DNA from: Caldifarciminota bacterium
Lineage (GTDB): Bacteria > Hydrothermota > UBA3073
NCBI GenBank assembly: GCA_030606335.1
Contig: JAUWGP010000007.1
Coordinates: 30,203 to 94,202, forward strand
Reading direction: 5' to 3'
Length of the DNA stretch: 64,000 nucleotides
Shown here: in pieces, positions 43,685 to 51,483 of the stretch
How the letters are laid out: the number at the start of each line of letters is the position of its first letter
Position numbering within the stretch: the stretch's first letter is position 1
Notes under the pieces: model-generated
Databases searched by the model: none
What the model saw: only the letters and a program-made list of their open reading frames with translations
What the model was told of the DNA's origin: nothing
Made by a program: the position numbers and the translations under genes

Positions 43685-45748
43685 ATGTACGAAGAAGATA
43701 AAATAAGAAAGATAACAAACCGGGCAATAATAAGACGACTGCTTGGGTATCTGGGTAGAGAGAAGTGGCTTATGGCGGTAGCTGTAATGCTGACAGTTAT
43801 ACTAACAGGTATACAACTCAGTTTCCCATACCTGACTAAGATAGCTATAGATAACTATATACTCTCTACAGTGCAGGTTATTAAACCCGAAGAAAGCGAT
43901 ATAGAATTTATAAATTCATTCGACTCAAAGGCATTAACCATACTGGATGAAGAGTGTTATGCCATAAAATCAAAAACCCTTTCATTAATTCCTGCTTCAT
44001 TTGTAGATAAGCTATACGAAAAAGGGAAACTGCAGCGAGAAAAGTATTATATGTTCATAGATTCTTACGACGAAGCTCTCTGGGGTATTTTAGATTATCA
44101 GTCCTTCCTTAACGTACGCCTTGTATCTGAAAGAGCGCTCAGACAATTGAACATAAGACAAATATTAAGCCTTCGTAGAAGTGACATCGATGGTATAAAA
44201 CATATAGCACTTATATTCCTCTTTCTTCTATTTATACATCTTGGACTAACCTTCGCTTCTATATTTATACTCGCATACACAGGACAGATGGTTATGTATA
44301 GAATTCGAAAAAAAATATTTACTCATATTCAACGCCTGAGGATCTCATTTTTCGATCGAATACCATCTGGAAGACTTGTTACAAGGGCAACTAATGATGC
44401 TGAAAAGTTGAATGAGTTCTTTACAGATGTATTGACTGGATTCTTCCAGGATATATTTCAGTGTATAGGTGTTATGATTGTAATGTTCAATCTACAGCTA
44501 CGGCTTTCTCTTGTCACATATACCGTCTTACCGCTTATAGTATTGGCTATATCAATATTTAGAGTAAAGGTAAGGAAGGTCTATCAGAAGGTCAGGGAAT
44601 TATTATCAAAAATGAATTCAAAGCTGGCTGAATATCTTAATGGAATGAAGGTGATTCAATTGTTTAACCAGGAAAGAGAAACAAGTAAAAATTTCAACAA
44701 GGTAAATAAAGCCTATTATAATGCAAATATGAAACAGATACTTGTATATGGCGTTTTTAGACCATCGATTGACCTTTTATCATCCGTCGGAATTGCTCTT
44801 GTACTCTGGTATGGAGGCGGGGAGGTTATTCGTAATACAATAACACTTGGAATGCTTGTAGCTTTTATTTCATATATTAAAATGTTTTTTGATCCAATAC
44901 ACGACATTTCAGAACGTTTTAACATAGCTGAAGATGCAATGGCTGCTTCAGAACGTGTATTTACACTCCTTGATACAAAAGAAGAGGAAAGGAACACAGG
45001 CACAATAAAAAATGTTAAATTGGATGGTAAGATTGAGTTTAAAAATGTATGGCACAGGTATAAAGAGGAGTGGGTTCTTAAAGATGTAAGCTTTATTGTA
45101 AATCCAAAAGAAAGTTTAGCTATAGTAGGTCCCACAGGTGCAGGGAAAACATCAATTATAAGCCTGATAGCGAGATTTTACGAAAGTGAAAAAGGGGAAA
45201 TCCTTATTGATAACCTTCCAGTAAGTGAATATGACTTGAATTTCCTTAGGCAAAACACTGGTATTGTAATGCAGGATGTATTTCTGTTCGCTGGTTCTAT
45301 AAAGGATAACATAAGATTACATAATTCAAAAATAAACGATGATGATATCAGGCAGGTGTCTGAATATGTAAATGCCAATAAATTTATCAATAATCTCCCT
45401 AAGACCTACGATACAAATGTTAAAGAGAGAGGTGTAAGATTTTCAATGGGTGAGAGACAACTTCTATCATTTGCAAGGGCACTTGCAGTGAACCCGACCA
45501 TTCTTATCCTTGATGAAGCTACATCCTCAGTGGATTCAGAGACTGAGTCATTAATACAGGATGCAATTACCAAATTACTTGAGGAAAGAACAAGTATAGT
45601 AATTGCCCACCGTCTCTCAACAATCAAGACAGTAGACAGAATACTCGTAATCGATAAAGGAAAGATAGTCGAGGAAGGAAAACACAGCGACTTGATAAAA
45701 AAGAAGGGCATGTACTACGCCCTGTATAAACTGCAGTATTTGAAGTAG
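43685..45748 (+). CDS. Heterodimeric ABC exporter subunit, catalytic
   Basis: 687 residues. Between the first and second membrane helices there is an extra soluble segment of roughly 110 residues (about 50-165), as in YheH/BmrD-type subunits. Walker A GPTGAGKTSI, Walker B LILDEATSSVD with intact Glu, and a changed signature FSMGERQLL (canonical LSGGQ). The two subunits complement each other. The extra domain would lie outside the membrane and could act in gating. Confidence 0.92.
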   Translation: MYEEDKIRKITNRAIIRRLLGYLGREKWLMAVAVMLTVILTGIQLSFPYLTKIAIDNYILSTVQVIKPEESDIEFINSFDSKALTILDEECYAIKSKTLSLIPASFVDKLYEKGKLQREKYYMFIDSYDEALWGILDYQSFLNVRLVSERALRQLNIRQILSLRRSDIDGIKHIALIFLFLLFIHLGLTFASIFILAYTGQMVMYRIRKKIFTHIQRLRISFFDRIPSGRLVTRATNDAEKLNEFFTDVLTGFFQDIFQCIGVMIVMFNLQLRLSLVTYTVLPLIVLAISIFRVKVRKVYQKVRELLSKMNSKLAEYLNGMKVIQLFNQERETSKNFNKVNKAYYNANMKQILVYGVFRPSIDLLSSVGIALVLWYGGGEVIRNTITLGMLVAFISYIKMFFDPIHDISERFNIAEDAMAASERVFTLLDTKEEERNTGTIKNVKLDGKIEFKNVWHRYKEEWVLKDVSFIVNPKESLAIVGPTGAGKTSIISLIARFYESEKGEILIDNLPVSEYDLNFLRQNTGIVMQDVFLFAGSIKDNIRLHNSKINDDDIRQVSEYVNANKFINNLPKTYDTNVKERGVRFSMGERQLLSFARALAVNPTILILDEATSSVDSETESLIQDAITKLLEERTSIVIAHRLSTIKTVDRILVIDKGKIVEEGKHSDLIKKKGMYYALYKLQYLK

Positions 45749-45759
45749 TAATTAGGTAT

Positions 45760-46554
45760 TTACTTCTCCTTGAGGGTGTATAAATCTTCTCTTCTGTCCT
45801 GAATTACATCATTTCTCTCAGTAACCATCTTGTCTTCTGCTTGATTGAGGTCACACTCAACAGTCCATACACCTTCGACTGATTTCCCCACTCTTAAGTA
45901 AATCTCCCCCCTGGGACCTACAATCTGGGATGTTCCGGTAAACTTAAGTCCCCTTTCGCTCCCTGACCGATTTGAAGTAATTATGAAAATTCTATTCTCA
46001 ATAGCCCTTGTTATAGTAGCATCTTTACAGTATGGCAACATAAGGTTTGCAGGGTGTGCTATAATCTGAGCCCCTTTTAATGCGAGAATCTTCCAGGGTT
46101 CTGGGAATATCCAATCAAAACATATAAGAAGCCCGACTTTAGTAGAGATACCCCTGATTTCAACATCAAATACCGGAAATCCAGTATCACCAGGGGTAAA
46201 TATGAGTTTCTCTTTATCAAACAGGTGCGCCTTACGATATACACTTATATCACCTGTAGGAGATAGAAGAAAACTTGAATTGTAGAACCTCTCCTCTTCC
46301 CTTTCTGCTATACCAAACACCAGAAAAATATTATTACTCTTAGTTATTGGAGCAAGGTACTCCACTGTTGGACCAGGGGTTTCCTCAGCAAGTTCTTCAA
46401 GCTCTTTTCTGTCTTTGAAGAGATAACCAGAAAAACATAGTTCTGGTAAGACTATAATGGCATCCTTTTCTTTTGAAAGTATCTCTCCCACTCTCTCAAG
46501 GTTCCCTTTTTTATCACCAAAAACTGGGCTATATTGCAAAAAACCTATTCGCAT
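45760..46554 (-). CDS. Carbon-nitrogen hydrolase (nitrilase superfamily)
   Basis: 264 residues from the ATG at 46554. The open frame extends 57 codons further upstream, but only through a tandem repeat that reads as Asn-Lys-Leu-Asn. VLPELCFSGY (Glu), YRKAHLF (Lys) and GLLICFDWIFPE (Cys) form the catalytic triad. Family members hydrolyse amides or carbamoyl groups (omega-amidase, N-carbamoylputrescine amidase). The substrate is not evident. It ends 11 bases from the convergent exporter gene. Confidence 0.88.
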   Translation of the reverse strand: MRIGFLQYSPVFGDKKGNLERVGEILSKEKDAIIVLPELCFSGYLFKDRKELEELAEETPGPTVEYLAPITKSNNIFLVFGIAEREEERFYNSSFLLSPTGDISVYRKAHLFDKEKLIFTPGDTGFPVFDVEIRGISTKVGLLICFDWIFPEPWKILALKGAQIIAHPANLMLPYCKDATITRAIENRIFIITSNRSGSERGLKFTGTSQIVGPRGEIYLRVGKSVEGVWTVECDLNQAEDKMVTERNDVIQDRREDLYTLKEK

Positions 46555-46979
46555 AAGCTGTATAATTAAGTTACTTAGTTTATTGGGTTTATTGGGTTTA
46601 TTGAGTTCATTGAGTTTGTTGAGTTCATTGAGTTTGTTGAGTTCATTGAGTTTGTTGGGTTCATTGAGTTTATTGGGTTTATTGAGTTTATCTGGTTTGT
46701 TTAGTTTATTCACTGCATAGTTCATACTGCTTACTGTTTGCTGTCCTTTGCTCAGATTCTCTGTTTCCCAATTTATCGCCCTACGCCTTACGCCCTACGT
46801 CTCACGCTATACACCTTACGCTATTCTATCATCTTCTATCGCGACTAGGAAGTCGCTCCTACCCTCTTCTCTCCTCCCGTTTCTCCTTGGTCTGTTGTCT
46901 GATTTCTATCTTTTATTCGCCTTACGCCCTACTCCCTACGCTTTACACATTCAACATTCAACATCTAACATTAAACATT
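46555..46979. repeat. Repeat spacer: 9-bp tract and mixed units
   Basis: From about 46570 to 46715 there are 15 or so copies of TTGAGTTTATTGGGTTCA type, the largest 9-bp tract in the window. Fragments such as CTACGCCTTACGCCCTACG follow, then a GGTAGGAG-type hairpin with GCGACT/AGTCGC (46836-46863) and ATGTTAGATG-type repeats on the minus strand. Confidence 0.75.
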
Positions 46980-48302
46980 TCACATTCTTTTTAACACCGT
47001 CTTCAAAAGTACTTCTTCCAAATCGGGTTTACCTATCTCTTCAAGTTTATACTTCACTCTCGTAAATGGCTTTTGAATCTTAATAACTTTTGTTATATCT
47101 ATTGGTGTGCCAACAACCACCGAATCACAGGGAACTTTAGCTATTGTCTCTTCAAGGTCTTTTACCTGCTGTTTACTGTAGCCCATTGCAGGCAATATGA
47201 TACTTGTCTTTGGGTATTTTTTATAGGTTTCTTTAATAGTACCAACAGCATAAGGTTTCACATCTACTATTTCTTTTGCCCCGTTTCTCTTGGCTGCTAC
47301 AGAACCTGCTCCGAAAGCCATTCCTCCGTGAGTAAGTGTAGGACCATCCTCAATAACAAGTACTCTCTTATTCCTTATAACATCAGGATTATCGACCTTT
47401 ATTGTGGAATTTGCAAATATGAGTGTGGCATCTGGATTCACTTTTTTGATATTATTCTTTAATATTCCAATATCCTCTTCTTTGGCGCTATCCATTTTAT
47501 TTATGACTATTATGTCTGCCATACGTAGATTTGTTTCACCAGGATGATAGAGTAGTTCGTGACCAGCCCTCAATGGATCTGCAACTGTTATCAAAAGGTT
47601 GTATTTATAAAATGGAAAATCGTTATTCCCACCATCCCATAGAATTATATCAGCTTCTTCCTCTGCTTTCCTTATAATTGCTCCATAATCAACTCCAGCA
47701 TATACGACCATTCCTTTATCTATTATAGGTTCATATTCCTCCCTCTCCTCTATGGTACATTTCTCTTCATCGATATCTTCATAAGTTGCAAATCTCTGTA
47801 CTGCTTGTATCGCAAGGTCACCATAAGGCATTGGATGTCTTATGAACACAACTCGCTTACCATATTTTTTAAGTATATCGGCAATCTTTCTTGAAGTTTG
47901 ACTCTTACCAGAACCTGTTCTAACTGCACATACTGCAATAAGAGGTTTCTTTGATTCTATCATTGTAGATTTCGGACCAAGAAGCATGAAATCAGCACCA
48001 GTAGCGAGTACTGTAGATGCGGCATGCATAACATAATTATGAGTAATATCACTATAGGCAAACACCACAACATCTACCTTAAATTTCTTTATAAGTTTTG
48101 TTAATTCTAATTCAGTATATATCGGAATACCGTCTTTATAAAGCTCCCCTGCAAGTTCAGGAGGATAACGCCTTTCTGTAATATCTGGTATTTGTGTAGC
48201 AGTAAAGGCTACAACCTCATATTCTTTATTATCTCTAAAGAAAGTATTAAAATTATGGAAATCTCTCCCAGCCGCTCCCATTATCAAGACGCGTTTAGGC
48301 AT
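46980..48302 (-). CDS. Cyclic 2,3-diphosphoglycerate synthase-like GTPase
   Basis: 440 residues. It has an N-terminal Rossmann part (VLIMGAAGRDFHNFN), a P-loop VRTGSGKSQTS (GSGKS at about 130-134), VVFIRHPMPYGDL, ILWDGGNNDFPFYK and VINKMDSA (NKxD-like), and a glycine-rich C-terminal domain. It matches the archaeal cDPG synthetase family, which also occurs widely in bacteria lacking cDPG; the bacterial role is unproven. Its leader contains the hairpin element 48320-48482. GGAGGT before the ATG. Confidence 0.85.
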   Translation of the reverse strand: MPKRVLIMGAAGRDFHNFNTFFRDNKEYEVVAFTATQIPDITERRYPPELAGELYKDGIPIYTELELTKLIKKFKVDVVVFAYSDITHNYVMHAASTVLATGADFMLLGPKSTMIESKKPLIAVCAVRTGSGKSQTSRKIADILKKYGKRVVFIRHPMPYGDLAIQAVQRFATYEDIDEEKCTIEEREEYEPIIDKGMVVYAGVDYGAIIRKAEEEADIILWDGGNNDFPFYKYNLLITVADPLRAGHELLYHPGETNLRMADIIVINKMDSAKEEDIGILKNNIKKVNPDATLIFANSTIKVDNPDVIRNKRVLVIEDGPTLTHGGMAFGAGSVAAKRNGAKEIVDVKPYAVGTIKETYKKYPKTSIILPAMGYSKQQVKDLEETIAKVPCDSVVVGTPIDITKVIKIQKPFTRVKYKLEEIGKPDLEEVLLKTVLKRM

Positions 48303-48319
48303 AGTACCTCCTGTAGTTA

Positions 48320-48482
48320 GGATAGTTAATCTGTAAATATTATCAACTAATTCTCGTAACTTACAGTTGTTAAAGTAATTATCTACTTTTTACTTGTTTT
48401 TCTTTAATCCTTGTTCGGGTTCGATAAATCGAACCCCTACATTTTCGCTTGCAAATTATTTCATATTATTTTTCACAGTATC
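48320..48482 (-). repeat. MITE-like/leader element copy 2
   Basis: On the minus strand it starts GATACTGTGAAAAATAATAT and carries the same GGGTTCGATTTATCGAACCC hairpin, then AAAAAGTAGAT as in copy 1. It lacks copy 1's second hairpin. The right end is more diverged. It lies 17 bases before the start codon, in the same orientation relative to its gene as copy 1. Confidence 0.55.
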
Positions 48483-48591
48483 TTAGGATATATAAAACCT
48501 GACCAGTGATAAAGGAGCATATATAATTTTTGTAAGTTTATAGTTTGTAAGATAATAACTTATGTTTGTCATTGTAGAACAAAGGTGAGAT

Positions 48592-48620
48592 AGTATAACA
48601 TATAATTACAAAAAAGTCAA
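48592..48620 (-). promoter_or_regulatory. Sigma-70 promoter on minus strand
   Basis: On the minus strand TTGACT, 17-base spacer, TATACT. It gives a leader of about 280 bases to the gene at 48302, with hairpin element copy 2 inside. Confidence 0.75.
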
Positions 48621-48631
48621 GGAAAAATTGG

Positions 48632-48672
48632 ACGTCCCGCCTTTGGCGGGATCCCGAAGAAAGCGGGACAGA
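48632..48672. repeat. CCCGCC/GGCGGG and TCCCG/CGGGA hairpins
   Basis: CCCGCCTTTGGCGGG is followed at once by ATCCCGAAGAAAGCGGGA. Both are short perfect stems, similar to those in the GGTAGGAG units but without that flank. Confidence 0.6.
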
Positions 48673-48750
48673 TTTACCCATGATTTCTTTATAAATTTTC
48701 CTGTTCGAGTAATTGTGCTTAAAGAAAGATATATCAAGATTATAGAAAAT

Positions 48751-48780
48751 AAAGGGGGCGTCAAACTCGACACCCCCTTT
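48751..48780 (-). terminator. Intrinsic terminator, minus strand
   Basis: AAAGGGGGTGTC / GACGCCCCCTTT on the minus strand, followed by ATTTTCT. It lies 27 bases after the stop of the pseudogene 48807-49973. Confidence 0.75.
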
Positions 48781-48806
48781 TATCTGGTTCAGTCTTACTT
48801 TCTGTT

Positions 48807-49973
48807 CTACTTTATCAACACGAGCTTTTTGGTCTCCTTATAGTTGTTAGTCATAAGCCTTGCGAAGTAGATTCCTGAGGGAAGATTCATGTTATCCAAT
48901 CTTATAGTATGATAACCTGCCTCGATTCTACCATCTACGAGTGTCTTTACCTCTCTATCAGATACATCGTAAACCTTGAGAGATACCTTCTCCTCTCTTG
49001 GAATACCAAACCTGATAGTCATATCATTCCTTGCTGGATTTGGATATAGTGATAGGGAATGAACCAAAGGGATATTGCTATATGCAGTCTGTGGACCACC
49101 ATCTCCCTCTGTTATGTAATACCCATTCGAAACGAATACAAAATCCCTTACCCATCCAGGTTCCATATCAACAACCGCAAATTCAAGCGTTATAGTATCA
49201 CCAGGAAGAAGTTCTGCATAGTTTCCATCATCAATAAGTAATTTTTGCTTGACTGAACCAATTTCAGAATGGGTAGCAACCACAAGTGTACAGGGTTTCA
49301 CATTATAAGGTGCATTGTTTCTTTTCGCAAACCGTATGAAATCGAGTCTCTGTGAGATATTAGTGAATATGAATCTAAGACTCACATCCTCATTAGAGGA
49401 AATTGTGAGAGGGAGCACTTCACTGGATGGATTCTCTCGCCCACGAACGAATCCTACAGATTCAAAGCCTGAAGCATTTGCTTTTTCAACCATAAGTTTG
49501 GGCTTTGGTTCTGGTGGTACAAGTATTACATAGTCTCCTCTGTTAGTCTCTCCAAATTCGGCAGTAATCCTTTCAACATCGTTTGCCTTAACATAGATAT
49601 TATCCACATCGAGAAGGTCATCTGTATAATCCACCCCATTGTCGCTTATAACCGATTGAGAGTCATTCATAGAAGAAACAGGTACAATTTGGGCGTCTGG
49701 TGTTACAAATATCTCAACACTATCTGGATGGTCAATCGCGATGAGCCTCACTCTATCCAGAAATGAATGTTCGTAGTTCTCCTCCCTTATCTGCAATCTG
49801 TATCTGTTTTCATCTTTAACAGGTTTCTCCATCAATTTATACCAATCGGTAACTTCTTTACACAGTCCCGAGCCAGCAAAGCAGGCCCCCGCTGTATGGA
49901 CTTCATCACCGCTTATAACTGATCTTGCCGGATCTTAAATTACAGTTGATGGCATGTCTTCTGCGAGGGTCAT
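48807..49973 (-). pseudogene. Secreted protein with C-terminal sorting domain, interrupted near its start
   Basis: The frame is open without a start from 49934 down to the stop at 48807. Its first part (ISGDEVHTAGACFAGSGLC) lies before the first usable ATG at 49832, so that ATG is not the true start. In the same frame an ATG at 49973 reads 12 codons and meets TAA at 49935-49937. A good AAAGGAGG site precedes a four-codon frame at 49990. The body ends with SLSLYPNPARN and LPSGIYFARL, the FlgD-like/type IX sorting domain. It looks 5'-degraded, with no signal peptide left; a sequencing error is possible. Confidence 0.65.
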
Positions 49974-50013
49974 TTTTATTCGGCTCTCATAGCACCACCC
50001 TCCTTTCTCTTTG

Positions 50014-51021
50014 TTATGGTGAATAGCCTTGAAAATGTGTTAGCTGACGCAACCCTGATCCATCTGCATTGATCAGCCAGAGTTCTCCGTTGCCTGGTTG
50101 TTCATATAGAGTATCCCAGAAAAGGAATACCAACTGGCTTCCGTCCGGACTCCAATCAAAGCTCCACGCATGGTCTGATGTTACCTTTCTATGGTTGGAT
50201 CCGTCACTATCCATAATCCAAACATTAACCGCCCAAAAACCTGAGGGGAGCTCGCGATGAGCATACCAAGCAATCCTCGTGCCATCTGGAGAGTACCGCG
50301 GATACATGTCAGCCTCCTGCTCGGCATATGTCAAACGTAGCGGATTGTAGCCTGATGTATCAACAACAAAAATCTCAGGAGCACCAGTACCAGCAATTAT
50401 AGTGCGTTGGTGTACAATATACTTACCATCTGGTGACCAGTTAGGTACGCGACTGCCCACATGATTAGCTTCAATTCTTTTCTTACTACTTCCATCACGA
50501 TGCATTTTCCACAAATCGTAAAATCCGCTGCTCTGGTTGCCTAAATTGGAATCATATGCAATCCATTCACCATTCGGACTCCAGTCTGGGAAATAGTTTC
50601 GACCCTCAGTTGTCAGTTGGAGAAGACTGTTTGTATCCACACACGCCGGTTCTAGGCTGGTGACATTAATGGTAAAAATTTGCCCACCACCCTCCATAGC
50701 GAGGCGAGTTCCATCGGTGCTCCAAGCGGGATTGCCATACCCTCGAATCAGGGGCTGGGTGCTACCGGTTTCCGCATGCACCAGCCAGATACCTCCGAAA
50801 TATTCATCATTTTGGCCATCACCATCGGTGTCCAGGCTATCTCCATGATCGGCAGCAATCCATGCTCCATCTGGGTGCCAGGCTGGATAGTCAAAATAGT
50901 TTGGGAGAATAAATGGCTCCGGTCCACCGCCACCGTTATCATCAGGTCCAAACGGATTCCATCCGCAGCCAGTTAAGACAAGTATTGCAAAGACATCTAT
51001 GGTGATAAAAAGTCTCTTCAT
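50014..51021 (-). CDS. TolB-like WD40/PD40 beta-propeller lipoprotein
   Basis: 335 residues. The lipobox LVLTGC puts Cys at 19, followed by a Gly/Pro-rich linker. Six or so PD40 blades each carry WSPDG or WxPDG (for example PAWHPDGAWIA, PDWSPNGEWIA, FDWSPDGSQLV) in the TolB C-terminal propeller style. No TolB N-terminal domain. Base composition is clearly richer in G and C than neighbouring genes, which suggests acquisition. It is preceded by a consensus promoter at 51328 with a terminator-like stem in its leader. Confidence 0.8.
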   Translation of the reverse strand: MKRLFITIDVFAILVLTGCGWNPFGPDDNGGGGPEPFILPNYFDYPAWHPDGAWIAADHGDSLDTDGDGQNDEYFGGIWLVHAETGSTQPLIRGYGNPAWSTDGTRLAMEGGGQIFTINVTSLEPACVDTNSLLQLTTEGRNYFPDWSPNGEWIAYDSNLGNQSSGFYDLWKMHRDGSSKKRIEANHVGSRVPNWSPDGKYIVHQRTIIAGTGAPEIFVVDTSGYNPLRLTYAEQEADMYPRYSPDGTRIAWYAHRELPSGFWAVNVWIMDSDGSNHRKVTSDHAWSFDWSPDGSQLVFLFWDTLYEQPGNGELWLINADGSGLRQLTHFQGYSP

Positions 51022-51104
51022 AATATCTTTACCCTTTCAAAATCGTATAACATCATCACTTTTTACCCTGCGCATCCCCTGACATGCAGAACTATTCTAT
51101 CTGC

Positions 51105-51269
51105 CTATCGGTAGACAGGAACGAACCTTACATAGAAGAAAATAAAAATACCCCCAATCCTATGCATTTCAAAGATTGAGGGTAAAAAAATATAATCCTC
51201 TTTGTTTATCCCGCAAAATATATCGCATTTTACAGGATTTATACCAGAGATGAGAGATGAGACTCTCAT
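51105..51269 (-). CDS. Possible leader ORF (54 aa)
   Basis: An ATG at 51269 follows GAGGGAGG by 3 bases and opens a 54-codon frame that runs through the terminator-like stem 51139-51183. It lies between the minus-strand promoter at 51328 and the TolB-like gene. Much of it overlaps palindromic repeats, so translation may be accidental. I recognise no family. Confidence 0.25.
   Translation of the reverse strand: MRVSSLISGINPVKCDIFCGINKEDYIFLPSIFEMHRIGGIFIFFYVRFVPVYR
51139..51183 (-). terminator. Terminator-like stem in the leader of the TolB-like gene
   Basis: On the minus strand ACCCTCAATC and GATTGGGGGT (one G-T pair) are followed by ATTTTTATTTT. It stands between promoter and gene, so it could attenuate transcription or end a short RNA. 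Confidence 0.6.
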
Positions 51270-51327
51270 ATACCTCCCTCTGGGAGGCTTGCTCCCAGAA
51301 TCAAACTTTATCTATCAGACTAATAAT

Positions 51328-51356
51328 ATTATAACACAAAAACCCCATTTTGTCAA
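51328..51356 (-). promoter_or_regulatory. Consensus sigma-70 promoter, minus strand
   Basis: On the minus strand TTGACA, 17-base spacer, TATAAT, perfect in both boxes. It faces the TolB-like gene 300 bases away. Confidence 0.8.
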
Positions 51357-51447
51357 GGGAAAATTCAAAAATATTTTGTACTGCCCCAGGTGTAAAGTTT
51401 CAAACCTCTTCACTTTTTCTGTTTTGGAACAATGACTTAATTTTTAC

Positions 51448-51476
51448 TTGACAAATGCCTGGTTATGTCGTATAAT
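51448..51476 (+). promoter_or_regulatory. Consensus promoter giving a leaderless mRNA
   Basis: TTGACA, 17-base spacer, TATAAT; the ATG at 51484 is 8 bases after the -10 box, so the predicted transcript begins at or within a base or two of the start codon. Confidence 0.85.
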
Positions 51477-51483
51477 TTGCAAT

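Noticed and set aside
46555..46725. In-frame extension of the nitrilase gene giving an Asn-Lys-Leu-Asn repeat N-terminus
   Set aside because: It is the spacer 9-bp tandem repeat translated; the domain starts at the ATG at 46554.
46748..47065. Plus-strand 105-codon frame
   Set aside because: Low-complexity translation of spacer repeats that runs into the minus-strand gene.
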